Assembly (NCBI RefSeq): GCF_900109545.1
Contig: NZ_FOAP01000013.1
Location: 1-64,000, forward strand
Direction: 5' to 3'
DNA from: Stigmatella aurantiaca
GTDB taxonomy: Bacteria; Myxococcota; Myxococcia; Myxococcales; Myxococcaceae
DNA length: 64,000 bases
Shown: piece after piece, positions 1 through 7,891 of the stretch
Layout: the number at the start of each line of letters is the position of its first letter
Position numbering within the stretch: the stretch's first letter is position 1
Notes under the pieces: generated by a model
What the model saw: the letters and a program-made list of their open reading frames with translations, nothing else
Told to the model about the DNA's origin: nothing
The model's database searches: none
Made by a program: the position numbers and the translations under genes

Positions 1-36
1 GGGAAACCGCGTGGGAGAGTAGGTCGCTGCCGGATT
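1..36 (+). rRNA. rrf: 5S ribosomal RNA, 3' end only
   Basis: The first bases carry the conserved 3' half signature of 5S rRNA (GTGGGAGAGTAGGTCGCTGCC), after which the sequence runs into a T-rich stretch and a terminator. The gene begins outside the window. It implies that a ribosomal RNA operon on the plus strand ends here. The exact mature 3' end, around 34-37, is inferred. Confidence 0.85.
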
Positions 37-51
37 CTTTTTTGTTACTTG

Positions 52-97
52 CGCCCCTGGCGCCCTTCACTGGGCCCCAGGGGCGTTTTGTTTTTTT
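52..97 (+). terminator. Rho-independent terminator of the rRNA operon
   Basis: The inverted repeat CGCCCCTGG (52-60) / CCAGGGGCG (77-85) is perfect over nine base pairs and is followed by TTTTGTTTTTTT (86-97), a textbook intrinsic terminator placed just after the 5S rRNA end. Confidence 0.9.
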
Positions 98-220
98 GGG
101 TTGTTTGTTTCTGTCGATAGTTTTGCCAACATTTGCATGAATTGCCTGCAAGTGTTTGTGGCAACTCGCTTCAGGGCCTGCTTGAGTGGCAGTTTCCTCG
201 CATCCCTTGGAGCCTCTTGC

Positions 221-661
221 ATGAAACTCCTGCACTCCTGCCTTGGCGGTGCCTTCGCGCTGGGTGTCTTGGTTGCGCCTTCCGTCTCAGAGGCCGCCAA
301 TACGCGGCTGGGGCTGGGCGCGGATTATTGGATTAACCATGGTGCATCTTTCCAGGCCACGCTTGGCTTTGATACCCGGCTCGTCGGCCCCCTGGATTTG
401 GGCGCCCGCTTCGGTCTGGCCTTCGTTCCGGATGAGGATACGCTTGGGATTCCAATCGATCTGACCCTGCGCGCCAACCTCAACCGGCGGTTCTACGTGG
501 AAGGTCTCGTCGGTCCCTGGATTCTCTTCGAGGGGGACACGTTCCGCACCCACGCCGCCCTGGGTTTTGGTGTGAAGAGCGGCGCGCTCAGCTTCGGAGC
601 GGAAGTCGGTTACCTCAATCCGGATCCGACGGTCGGTCTCCGGTTGAGCTACCGCTTCTAG
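221..661 (+). CDS. Predicted small outer-membrane beta-barrel protein
   Basis: A 146-residue exported protein. The ATG at 221 gives a clean signal peptide (MKLLHSCLGG, hydrophobic core, cleavage near SEA-A); the open frame extends upstream to 101 but that extension enters the region next to the rRNA terminator and looks non-coding. The mature part alternates Gly/aromatic and polar residues in short strands (LGLGADYWI, LGFDTRL, LSFGAEVGYL) and ends with LRLSYRF, a terminal aromatic typical of outer-membrane barrels. Family not recognised; function unknown. It is followed, tail to tail, by slyX. Confidence 0.7.
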   Translation: MKLLHSCLGGAFALGVLVAPSVSEAANTRLGLGADYWINHGASFQATLGFDTRLVGPLDLGARFGLAFVPDEDTLGIPIDLTLRANLNRRFYVEGLVGPWILFEGDTFRTHAALGFGVKSGALSFGAEVGYLNPDPTVGLRLSYRF

Positions 662-667
662 CCGCGG

Positions 668-868
668 TCAGTAGTGCGGAGGCTTCTCGTGCTGCCGCGC
701 ATCCACCAGGCCAGGCTCGCCTTCCAGTTTGCGCTTCAGCAGCTCCACCTCCGCCGTCAGCACCTGCAGCGCTCGCTGCTGCGTGTACAGAACGTCGTTG
801 AGCTGCTGCAGCAGTTCTTGTTGCTGCATGTATCGAAGCTCCAGCTCGATGAGGCGCGACTCGTCCAT
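668..868 (-). CDS. slyX: SlyX family protein
   Basis: A 66-residue acidic coiled-coil protein matching the length and layout of SlyX: MDESRLIELELRYMQQQELL, then LNDVLYTQQRALQVLTAEVELL, and a short C-terminal tail ending KPPHY, the typical SlyX ending. SlyX has no firmly established biochemical role. It is divergent from the small TPR-like gene at 931, sharing a 62-base intergenic region, and converges with the barrel gene ending at 661. Confidence 0.85.
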   Translation of the reverse strand: MDESRLIELELRYMQQQELLQQLNDVLYTQQRALQVLTAEVELLKRKLEGEPGLVDARQHEKPPHY

Positions 869-930
869 GCGGGAAAGGGATACCTCATTCTCCTTTCCCG
901 CGCGCGTCCTGCTTTCCGGGGTTCTCCGCC

Positions 931-1227
931 ATGAATGCCCTCGAACACATTCAGCGCGCCCGGGAGCTGCTCTCCCGAGGGCAGGAGGAGCTCGCCGAGT
1001 CCGCCCTGAGCGACGCGATTGATGCCGCCGTCGCCGCTGAGAGCCTGGTGCTCCTCACCCGGAGCCGGATGGCGCTGGGCGAGCTGCTCTTCGAGCAGGG
1101 GCGTCATGAGGAGGCGCTGCCCTTTCTCCAGGCGGTGGTCCGTACGGAGCTCGCCGACGGCTCGGTCGATGCCGAGGTGAAGCGCGCTGCCCAGCTCCTT
1201 CGCCGGCTCCGAGGCGTCGAGCCGTAA
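931..1227 (+). CDS. Small TPR-like helical protein
   Basis: A 98-residue protein made of amphipathic helices with the spacing of about two tetratricopeptide motifs (ARELLSRGQEELAESALSDAI; ALGELLFEQGRHEEALPFLQ). No signal peptide or membrane segment, so probably cytoplasmic. It may serve as a protein-interaction module, but no partner is evident: the next gene is on the opposite strand and converges with it. The specific family is not recognised. Confidence 0.6.
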   Translation: MNALEHIQRARELLSRGQEELAESALSDAIDAAVAAESLVLLTRSRMALGELLFEQGRHEEALPFLQAVVRTELADGSVDAEVKRAAQLLRRLRGVEP

Positions 1228-1233
1228 GTCCGC

Positions 1234-2208
1234 TCAGCGGTCCATCCGGCAGGCGCTCCGGATGAGCTCCTGCCGGTCCTGGAAGCGCCGCTCGAGGTCC
1301 ATCTTCGTGATGCGAGCCGCCTCGTACCGGGCTGCCTGGATTTGAAGCGCACACAGGGCCGCGAGGGCGTCGGGATTGGACACGTCCAGCCGGTCCGCGG
1401 TTCTGAGTTCCTCTTCCGCTGCGTCCACATCCCCAAGCTGGAAGTGCGACATGCCCAGGTGGTAGTGCGCCACGGGGGACCCAGGCGCTTCTCCCACGGC
1501 TTGGGCGAAGAAGGCCCGCGCTTCCTGGTTTCTTCCAGCACGGGTTTTCAGAATCCCCATCTGAAGGAGCAGCTCCCTGTTGGAGAGCTGGGGCTCCAGC
1601 TGGCGCATCACGGCTTCCGCTTCTTCATGGCGGGCTGTCACGCTCAGCAGCCGCGCGTAGCGCAGGCCCACGGCCGTGTCCTGGGGCTGCTTGCTTCTCG
1701 CCCGGGCGAGCGCCTCCAGGGCTCCCGTGAGATCTCCGGCCCTTTCGCTCATCTCCGCCCGGAGCAGGTCCGGCCGTGCATCCTGGGGCGCCATGTGCAC
1801 CGCCCGCTCCAGGGTCTCCTGAACGCACCGGTCCATCCGTTCCAACTGGCAGATGCGCGCCTGGAGGAGCTGGCTCTCGACCGCGCCCGGCTCCCGCTTC
1901 TTCGCCTCTTCCAGCAGAATGCGTGCCTCCGCGGGGGCTTTCTCCATGATGAGTTCCGCGGCTTCCCGGAGCTCGGCTCCCGTCGCTTTCGCGTTCTCTC
2001 TCAGGGGCAGCAGTACGGCCACCCGCTGCTGGGCGTCCGGAGTCGCGCGGGCAATCGCCAGCTCCTGCTCGGGCATGTTCCTGGGCAGGAACAGGGGGAT
2101 GAGGTGGATCAAAAACGCCACCCCCACCACCGCCAGCGTCCGCTGCATCCCCTGACTCAGCCGCCATCGCCCGGGCGGGGGAGGGCGGGGATTGACCGTT
2201 TCTTCCAC
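1234..2208 (-). CDS. Membrane-anchored TPR protein
   Basis: A 324-residue protein starting with GTG at 2208, preceded by a good AGGAGG ribosome-binding site. Residues about 20-42 (MQRTLAVVGVAFLIHLIPLF) form one membrane segment; the remainder is alpha-helical with several tetratricopeptide repeats (ARSKQPQDTAVGLRYARLLS, EARAFFAQAVGEAPGSPVAH, HLGMSHFQLGDVDAAEEEL). Topology is probably a short cytoplasmic N-terminus and a periplasmic TPR domain, suggesting a scaffold role. It heads a minus-strand group with small genes at 2231 and 2676. No specific family recognised. Confidence 0.7.
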   Translation of the reverse strand: MEETVNPRPPPPGRWRLSQGMQRTLAVVGVAFLIHLIPLFLPRNMPEQELAIARATPDAQQRVAVLLPLRENAKATGAELREAAELIMEKAPAEARILLEEAKKREPGAVESQLLQARICQLERMDRCVQETLERAVHMAPQDARPDLLRAEMSERAGDLTGALEALARARSKQPQDTAVGLRYARLLSVTARHEEAEAVMRQLEPQLSNRELLLQMGILKTRAGRNQEARAFFAQAVGEAPGSPVAHYHLGMSHFQLGDVDAAEEELRTADRLDVSNPDALAALCALQIQAARYEAARITKMDLERRFQDRQELIRSACRMDR

Positions 2209-2230
2209 GCGCGTGTCCTCCTGGCGGACT

Positions 2231-2578
2231 TCAAGGCACGGCCCGGAGCCGCGGTTTCAAGGTGGAGGGAAGGTCCACGCCACAGCTCCAGCACCACTCG
2301 AAGTTCCCCGGGTTGGCTTCCGCGCAGCGCGGGCACCGGACTTCTCTCGATGCCGCTTCCTGGTTGGCTTCCAGCTCCGCGAGCAGCTCCTTCGCGGCGG
2401 CCTCTTCATGCTGGGGGACCCATACTTCGACCCACGTTTCCGTGCTCGGGATTTCGCCCCCCAGGGGGGCCAGGGACTCGCCTCGGACTTCCGCGGAAAT
2501 GCCCGCCGCTTCCAGCGCTCCCGCCAACAGTCTCGCGGAGCCTACCGTCCGATGGACTTCCAGCCGAACCCGCTTCAT
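2231..2578 (-). CDS. DUF2007-like protein with C-terminal zinc ribbon
   Basis: A 115-residue protein. The first ~70 residues (VRLEVHRTVGSARLLAGALE, then WVEVWVPQHEEAAAKELLAE) match the ferredoxin-fold pattern of the DUF2007/putative signal-transducing protein family. The C-terminal part contains two CxxC knuckles (VRCPRCAEANPGNFEWCWSC), typical of a zinc ribbon. A regulatory or protein-binding role is likely but unproven. It lies 22 bases upstream of the TPR gene on the same strand and may be cotranscribed with it. Confidence 0.65.
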   Translation of the reverse strand: MKRVRLEVHRTVGSARLLAGALEAAGISAEVRGESLAPLGGEIPSTETWVEVWVPQHEEAAAKELLAELEANQEAASREVRCPRCAEANPGNFEWCWSCGVDLPSTLKPRLRAVP

Positions 2579-2675
2579 CCCTCTTCTCTGTCACGCCTCC
2601 TGGGGGCCCGCAACAGCCCTGCCCCCCGCCCCGGGCGAGTTTGCTCTCTGGGGGAGGGGCCACCCGGGCTTGGGG

Positions 2676-3098
2676 CTACTCTTCCACGCGCAGCATGTGC
2701 GGCAACACCGCATGCGCGTGCCGGGGCATCCGCGTGTGCAGCTCCGCCGTGAGCAGGGTGTCCAGCTCCCGGAGCAGATCGTCGTAGGGGAAGCCCGCCC
2801 CCTTCGCCGGGAACCGCTCCACCCCCAGCCGGACCCGGGGCATGCTCTCGTCCTCGAAGGCCAGGCTGACCGCCATTTCCTCCGGCCCGCCTCCGTTCGG
2901 CTCCACCACCGCTGGTGAGGGCCGCCGCGCCGCTTCCTCCATCAGGGGCTTCAGGCGCGACACCTCGTCCTGGGTGAGCTCCCGCTCCGAAATCTCTTCG
3001 CCTTGCTCCAAGATGCGCAGGTGGTGCAGCCCCTCTACCCGGAGCGCCTGGGCTCCCGTGTTGGTCCGTCCGCTTCGCTCGTAGGTCACCGTTCGCAT
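2676..3098 (-). CDS. Hypothetical cytosolic protein
   Basis: A 140-residue protein. I place the start at the ATG at 3098 because a strong AGGAGGAGG site lies 8-15 bases upstream; the open frame continues upstream to 3263 but without coding character. The sequence (MRTVTYERSGR; HHLRILEQGEEISERELTQD; AVSLAFEDESMPRVRLG) is acidic, soluble and without transmembrane segments or recognised motifs. It sits between the TonB operon and the DUF2007-like gene, all on the minus strand. Confidence 0.55.
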   Translation of the reverse strand: MRTVTYERSGRTNTGAQALRVEGLHHLRILEQGEEISERELTQDEVSRLKPLMEEAARRPSPAVVEPNGGGPEEMAVSLAFEDESMPRVRLGVERFPAKGAGFPYDDLLRELDTLLTAELHTRMPRHAHAVLPHMLRVEE

Positions 3099-3190
3099 CC
3101 TCTTGCCTCCTCCTCCTGGAGCTATGCACTCCGAAGCAGCTTGGCTGCAGGTTGCTTGGTTTCCTGGGTGCCCCACTGTTGACCGGCAAC

Positions 3191-3222
3191 TGCTGAGCAC
3201 TCGCTCTTTCGAGTACTCAGCA
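3191..3222 (-). terminator. Long hairpin downstream of the TonB-lipoprotein operon
   Basis: TGCTGAGCACTCG (3191-3203) pairs with CGAGTACTCAGCA (3210-3222) at 12 of 13 positions around a six-base loop. It lies 20 bases after the stop codon of the last gene of the minus-strand operon and before the start of the next gene at 3098. There is no clear T-tract on the minus strand, so it could be a processing or stabilising hairpin instead of an intrinsic terminator. Confidence 0.5.
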
Positions 3223-3241
3223 GCCGTGCAGGCTTGGGTGG

Positions 3242-4072
3242 CTAGTGGGCCCTGGGCGCGCACTCGCCCTCGCCCTGGTAGTGGCCCAGCGTCCGCACCA
3301 GTGCGTTCACGAAGTCCCGCAGGTTCCGGACGTTCCCCGCCCCCCCCGTGCCGTACGTCCCCGGCGGCAGGGACGTCAGGTCCACCTGCGCCAGCTCCTC
3401 CATCGTGATTTCGCCGTTCGGGCCGTTCAGGCCCCCTTCCACGTCCGCCGCCGCCAGCGCGTCGAACCGCATCTTCGCGTCCGGCGACTGCAGGTCGTCG
3501 AAGAAGAGGTGGTCGCCGTGGACGGTGAGCTGCACCGTCTCCTCTCCGCCATCCGGCACCGTCAGCCCCTCGCCCTTGTCCGTGCTCTCGCAGTGCTCGT
3601 ACAGCGTGTTCTGCGTGAAGCCCCAGGCGAAGTGTTTCCGGTCGCCTCCCTTCTCCGCCGTGCCGTCCACGTAGACCGCGTAGCCGCCCGCCTTCAGCAG
3701 CGCCAGGTCCTCCGCCGTGGCGTTGCCCGCCGCCGCGTCCGTGGACGGGGCAATCGCATAGCTCACCTCCGTCCAGTCCTGCGCCGACAGGCCCGTGAAG
3801 CGCTCCACCTCCACCGGCCCCGGCCGGTGCACGTCGTACACCCGCGCCTTCGACGACGAGGCCGCCACCTCGCTCTTCCCGTCGCCCACCTTCAGCTCGC
3901 CCAGCGTCACCAGGAACTTCGAGAACTTCACCGTCCAGCCGTCCTCGAACGCCGACGCGGGGATCTCCTTCTCGATGTAGTCCTCACCGTAGGCCGTGAA
4001 CACCACGTCCCCCGAGCCGTCGCCGCACGCCGTCAGGCCCAGCACCACTGCTCCCAGCATCCACTTCTTCAT
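3242..4072 (-). CDS. Lipoprotein of TonB-receptor operon, second copy
   Basis: A 276-residue predicted lipoprotein: MKKWMLGAVVLGLTAC with the lipobox Cys at residue 16. The start at 4072 overlaps the stop of the upstream gene by four bases (ATGA), implying translational coupling. The mature protein has a beta-rich N-terminal region (DVVFTAYGEDYIEKEIPAS, EDGWTVKFSKFLVTLG) and a C-terminal motif FVNALVRTLGHY. It is distantly similar to its neighbour 4069..4842 (EHGWTV, MNALVRGV), suggesting an old tandem duplication. Probably an outer-membrane or periplasmic partner of the TonB-dependent receptor, perhaps a substrate-binding protein. Family not recognised. Confidence 0.65.
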   Translation of the reverse strand: MKKWMLGAVVLGLTACGDGSGDVVFTAYGEDYIEKEIPASAFEDGWTVKFSKFLVTLGELKVGDGKSEVAASSSKARVYDVHRPGPVEVERFTGLSAQDWTEVSYAIAPSTDAAAGNATAEDLALLKAGGYAVYVDGTAEKGGDRKHFAWGFTQNTLYEHCESTDKGEGLTVPDGGEETVQLTVHGDHLFFDDLQSPDAKMRFDALAAADVEGGLNGPNGEITMEELAQVDLTSLPPGTYGTGGAGNVRNLRDFVNALVRTLGHYQGEGECAPRAH

Positions 4073-4842
4073 TGCGCTCCTCCGTCCACCCACGCCACCG
4101 CGTAGGCGCTCGTGTCTTCCACGCCGCGCACCAGGGCGTTCATCGCCTGGCTCGAAGCGGGGAAGGGTTGCTCTGCTCCCGTGTCCGGCACGCCCACCGT
4201 GCCGAAGTCGATCCGTCCCAGCCACTTCGCCAGGTCCACCGTGATGCGCGCCCGGCCCTGCTCCGTGCCCAGCTCCCGCTCGAAGCGGATGCCCTCGATG
4301 GGCTTGGGCAGGTTCGCCTGCGCGTCGAAGCGCACCTTCCGCCCGTCCGTGTGCACCGCCTCGCCGCGCACGCGCACCGTGTGGCCGTTCAGCGCTCCCT
4401 GGGCGTCGCTTGCTCCCGTGGCCACCGGCAGCGTCAGCTCCAGCGAGCCGTAGTCCCCCGTCACCGCGTTGGCCTCGCCCAGCACCGTGGGCGATGTGGC
4501 CAGCAGGTCCACCGTGGCCGTGCTCAGCACCTCCGCCAGTGCGTCCCCCGGGACGTAGTGGCCCGGGTGCGCCGAGGCCGTGCCCCCCACCAGCGTGTAC
4601 CAGTCGAAGTCCCGCCAGCGCCGGGAGAGCAGGACCCGGCCCTCGAAGAAGCGCACCGGCCCCACCGAGGCATGCACGGCCGTCAGCGTCACCGTCCAGC
4701 CGTGCTCGTTCGCGCCCGTCATCGGCCGCGCCGTGACTTCCACGGGGAACGTGCGCCGCTCCTGGCCCGTGCCGCAGCCGGCCAGCACCGTCAGTGCCAG
4801 CGCCGCCCGTAGAACCGTGTGCCGCGTCAGGGTGTGTCTCAT
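4069..4842 (-). CDS. Lipoprotein of TonB-receptor operon, first copy
   Basis: A 257-residue predicted lipoprotein (MRHTLTRHTVLRAALALTVLAGC, lipobox Cys at residue 23). Its ATG at 4842 overlaps the receptor stop codon by four bases and its own stop overlaps the next start the same way. The body contains EHGWTVTLTAVHASVGPVRF near the N-terminus and QAMNALVRGVEDTSAYAVAW near the C-terminus, both echoed in the downstream lipoprotein. A surface or periplasmic binding role in uptake of the receptor's ligand is an inference from the strict operon arrangement. Confidence 0.65.
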   Translation of the reverse strand: MRHTLTRHTVLRAALALTVLAGCGTGQERRTFPVEVTARPMTGANEHGWTVTLTAVHASVGPVRFFEGRVLLSRRWRDFDWYTLVGGTASAHPGHYVPGDALAEVLSTATVDLLATSPTVLGEANAVTGDYGSLELTLPVATGASDAQGALNGHTVRVRGEAVHTDGRKVRFDAQANLPKPIEGIRFERELGTEQGRARITVDLAKWLGRIDFGTVGVPDTGAEQPFPASSQAMNALVRGVEDTSAYAVAWVDGGAQ

Positions 4843-7028
4843 AGGTGTACCTCCAGCGTGAGCGAGGCCGTTCGTGGCGTCCCCGCGGTGAAATGTCTGC
4901 TTGGAACGAGGCTCGCCGGCGCCGATGGGTCCATGCGCGAGCCGTAGACGAACTCCCCGTCGCGCCAGCGCGCGTCCAGGAGGTTCTTGGCCTCCAGCCG
5001 CAGGCCCAGCACGCCCCGGCGCACCCCCACCTGCACGTCCGCCAGGAACACCGTGCGGCTGTATTCGTCGAAGGGCAGGGGCCTCGGGCCCATCAACGTG
5101 AGGCCCGTTCCCGCGAACACCTCGCCCGCCGCGCCCCACAACGGAAGCGCCCGCTCCCAGCCCACGTCCGCCCGGGCCACCAGCGGCGCGAAGTAGGGCA
5201 GCAGCGTGTCCGTCGCCGTCACCCGCGCGTGCGCGCCCGTCGCGCTCAGGGCCGCCGTTACGCCCTCCCAGGGCCGCGCTTGCAGCGCCACCGTGGCCCC
5301 CGCGCGCAGCGTTTCGCCCGTGAAGACCGTGGTCCCCACCGTGTGGTCGAAGAAGAAGTCGTCCTCCACTTGCGAGCCGAAGAGGCTCACCTGCAACGCC
5401 AGGCGCTCGCCCTCCCGCCGCGCGCCCAGCTCCGCGCCCCGCACCGAGACGAACGGTGTGCGCTCGCCCTCCGCCAGGCTCCGCGCCTGGGGCGAGCGGA
5501 AGCCGTCCCCGTAGCTCGCGAACAGCCGCCAGCGCTCCGTCAGCGACAGCTCCACGCCCGCCTTGGCCCCCGTGTGCACCCCGAAGGCGCTGCGCGAGTA
5601 GCCTCGCCCGTCGTAGTAGCGCGGATCCCGGAACGCCAGCGCGTCGAAGACGTTCACCCCCAGCGCATCCGCCCGGCCTCCCAGGAGCAGCCGCCACCGG
5701 CCCAGCGGCACCTGCGCCTCCGCGTATCCCCACACGTCCGTCTGCACGAAGCTCGCGTCCACCTCTTCCGCGAAGAACGTGCCGTCCGATTCCCGGTACC
5801 GGCGCTGCGTCTGCTCCGCCCCATCCCTGCGCGCGCCCAGTCCGAACTCGCCCGCCACCTCCCGTCCCCACACGGAGAACCGCCGCCGGTGCTCCAGCCG
5901 CACCCCCAGCGTCCGCGCATCGTGCGTCTGCTCCAGCCCGTCCCCGCGCGCGTCCACGCGGAAGCCCGTGAAGTTGTTGCGCAGCCGCAGGTCCGTGACG
6001 ACGCCGAACACCTCCAGCACCGTGCGGTGGCCCTCGTTCCTCGGCAGCTCCATGCCCAGCAGGAGCTGGTGCCGCACCGCCGAGCCGCCCTGCCGCCCCA
6101 GCGGGGCCGCGTAGAAGTCCTGCCGCCCCGCCAGCACGTCGTCCTCCCGCACCACGCCGGGGGTGTCGAAGCGCGTCGTGTAGCTGCCCGCGAGGGCGCG
6201 CACGCGGACGGCCCCCGCGTCCGTCTCCAGCTCCGTGGCCGCCTGGGCCAGCAGCGAGGCCTTTCCGAAGCCCCGGCGCGGGCCGAAGCCCCGGCCCTCG
6301 CCCAGCTCCACCGCCGCGAAGGTCTCCTCGTTCTCTCCGGGCCGCACCGCCACCACCACCCGCCGCTGCCCGTACTGCCCCACCGTTCCCGCCAGCAGCA
6401 CGCCAGGCTCCTCCAGCCCCAGCTCCACCCGCACCGTCCCCGCCACCGCGAAGTCGCCCTGAGAGGCCCGGTACGAACCCTCCGTCACCCGCAGCTCCCG
6501 CACCACCTCGGGGATGAGGAAGTTGAGGTCCGCGTAGCCCAGCGCGTGGACGTGGCTCACCTCATTCACCGGCAGCCCGCCCACGTTCAGCTCCACGTCC
6601 TGCCCGTGCAGCGCGTCGAACCCCCGCAGGAACAGTTGGTGCGCCTTGCCCTCGCCCCCGTGCTGCGAGACGACCAGGCCCGGCACCAGCCTCAGCAAGT
6701 CCACCGCGCCCGTCCGGGGCGCCGACTTGAGGACCTCCCGGTCCAGCGTCACCTCCGAGGCGCTCCGCGCGGGCCGCGCCGCTCGCACGGTCGTGCCTGC
6801 CACGGGCGGCTCCGGCGCCTGTTCCGGTTCCGCCGGCTCCGGCGCCTGGCTCACCGGGCGCGCCTCCGGCTCCGGGGGCACGGTGGCTTCCGGGGCCGGG
6901 ACTGGCGCCGGTCCCTCGGCCACCGGCGCCATCCCCGGGGCGGGCACAACAGGGGCTTCTTCTCCGGTGCCGTTCTCCCCAAGAGGGGAGGACGCCAGGA
7001 GGGCACACCACAACAAGAGTGCGGACAT
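4839..7028 (-). CDS. TonB-dependent outer-membrane receptor
   Basis: A 729-residue receptor. I use the ATG at 7028, which gives a signal peptide (MSALLLWCALLASS); a Pro/Glu-rich linker follows to about residue 85. The plug domain is recognisable: VTLDREVLKSAPRTGAVDLL, GLVVSQHGGEGKAHQLFLRG, ELNVGGLPVNEVSHVHALGY. The rest forms a 22-strand-type barrel with aromatic girdles (FASYGDGFRSPQARSLAEGE) and a C-terminal strand ending TASLTLEVHL. Such receptors import scarce ligands with TonB-ExbBD energy. The substrate is not determined; the upstream His-rich protein points to a metal or metal chelate. It probably shares a transcript with the flanking genes. Confidence 0.88.
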   Translation of the reverse strand: MSALLLWCALLASSPLGENGTGEEAPVVPAPGMAPVAEGPAPVPAPEATVPPEPEARPVSQAPEPAEPEQAPEPPVAGTTVRAARPARSASEVTLDREVLKSAPRTGAVDLLRLVPGLVVSQHGGEGKAHQLFLRGFDALHGQDVELNVGGLPVNEVSHVHALGYADLNFLIPEVVRELRVTEGSYRASQGDFAVAGTVRVELGLEEPGVLLAGTVGQYGQRRVVVAVRPGENEETFAAVELGEGRGFGPRRGFGKASLLAQAATELETDAGAVRVRALAGSYTTRFDTPGVVREDDVLAGRQDFYAAPLGRQGGSAVRHQLLLGMELPRNEGHRTVLEVFGVVTDLRLRNNFTGFRVDARGDGLEQTHDARTLGVRLEHRRRFSVWGREVAGEFGLGARRDGAEQTQRRYRESDGTFFAEEVDASFVQTDVWGYAEAQVPLGRWRLLLGGRADALGVNVFDALAFRDPRYYDGRGYSRSAFGVHTGAKAGVELSLTERWRLFASYGDGFRSPQARSLAEGERTPFVSVRGAELGARREGERLALQVSLFGSQVEDDFFFDHTVGTTVFTGETLRAGATVALQARPWEGVTAALSATGAHARVTATDTLLPYFAPLVARADVGWERALPLWGAAGEVFAGTGLTLMGPRPLPFDEYSRTVFLADVQVGVRRGVLGLRLEAKNLLDARWRDGEFVYGSRMDPSAPASLVPSRHFTAGTPRTASLTLEVHL

Positions 7029-7178
7029 GGATCGCCGTGGGCGCGGACGGTCCTCTCCCGGCGTGCATGGGCGCAGGTTTCCCTGGCACACGTCACCCGA
7101 GGACGGACCCCCGCTTCGTGGGAAACGTCTCGTGCTCCGCGGTTCGCGGGCACACGGTCGCTGTCTGGCTCCCGGCCG

Positions 7179-7589
7179 CTAGGGGCCCTGGGGCATCGCC
7201 GTCAGACGGGGCGGGGCTCCGGGCAGACGCCTCGGGCCCAGGAACACCGCCGGCGTCAGCGTGACCCACCACACCACGGGCGCCAGCACCGCCGCGTGGG
7301 CCACCGCCACCGCTTGAAGGTGCTCCACCGCGCCGGGGGCGTGCTGGTGGGGAGGGCCCGCGTCCTCGTCCGGGTGCGCGTGGCCGTGCTCCCCCGCGTC
7401 CTCGTGTGCGTGGCCCAGCGCTTCCAGGCTCCCCGGCTGGTGCGTGTGATGCGCCGCCGTGGCGTGCCCACCTCCCAGGCCGCCCGCGTGGTCCACCACC
7501 GCGTGCAGCACCGGGGCCCCCGCGAGCCCGTACACCAGGACCATCAGGCCCAGACACGCCAGGTCCCGGCGATCTCGGGGGTCCAACAC
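7179..7589 (-). CDS. Histidine-rich membrane protein, first gene of TonB operon
   Basis: A 136-residue protein starting with GTG at 7589 (AAAGGGAG site upstream). It has a hydrophobic N-terminal segment (LACLGLMVLVYGLAGAPVL), a central His/Asp/Glu-rich stretch (residues ~40-85, with HATAAHHTHQ, HAHEDAGEHGHAHPDEDAG, HQH) and a second hydrophobic segment (AHAAVLAPVVWWVTLTPAVF). Such histidine clusters usually bind Zn, Cu, Co or Ni. Position in front of a TonB-dependent receptor suggests a metal sensor, buffer or inner-membrane partner. The 150-base gap to the receptor leaves room for a separate promoter. Confidence 0.6.
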   Translation of the reverse strand: MLDPRDRRDLACLGLMVLVYGLAGAPVLHAVVDHAGGLGGGHATAAHHTHQPGSLEALGHAHEDAGEHGHAHPDEDAGPPHQHAPGAVEHLQAVAVAHAAVLAPVVWWVTLTPAVFLGPRRLPGAPPRLTAMPQGP

Positions 7590-7891
7590 GGGGGGAAACT
7601 CCCTTTCCAGAGGGGGGAAAGCCCCGCCTCCCTATCCGGGTTCACGGCAGCGGGCAAGGCGCATGCTGCGCGGCTCCCAGGCCAGGCGCTGTTCCCCTGG
7701 CGGGACGGGGCGGTAGCGCTCCGCAGCAGCGGAATTGTGCGCCGCTGTATGCACGGCTGTTGGACGGGCAGGCTCCCGCTCTCCGCGATTAATCTGTTCC
7801 CAGACCGTGTTCGTTCCCGTCCGCCTGCTCCCGGTGCCTGGCACGCTGGGGTGGGTGGCCCTTCCACGCAGAGCGACAAAGTGAGTAACGG
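7590..7891. other. Intergenic region between divergent TonB operon and protease gene
   Basis: A 302-base region without a convincing gene, expected to hold the promoters of the two divergent units. It contains short dyads: GCCAGG (7681-7686) / CCTGGC (7696-7701) and GCGCATGCTGCGC near 7660. I looked for a cobalamin riboswitch, because TonB receptors often have one, but the core motif and B12 box are not present. No clear Fur or Zur box was seen. Confidence 0.5.

Noticed and set aside
7590-7891. Possible cobalamin riboswitch upstream of the TonB operon
   Set aside because: A CCAGGGGAA...CGCGCAGC stretch on the minus strand resembles part of the core, but the B12 box and the closing CCTGCC element are not in order. 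No support.
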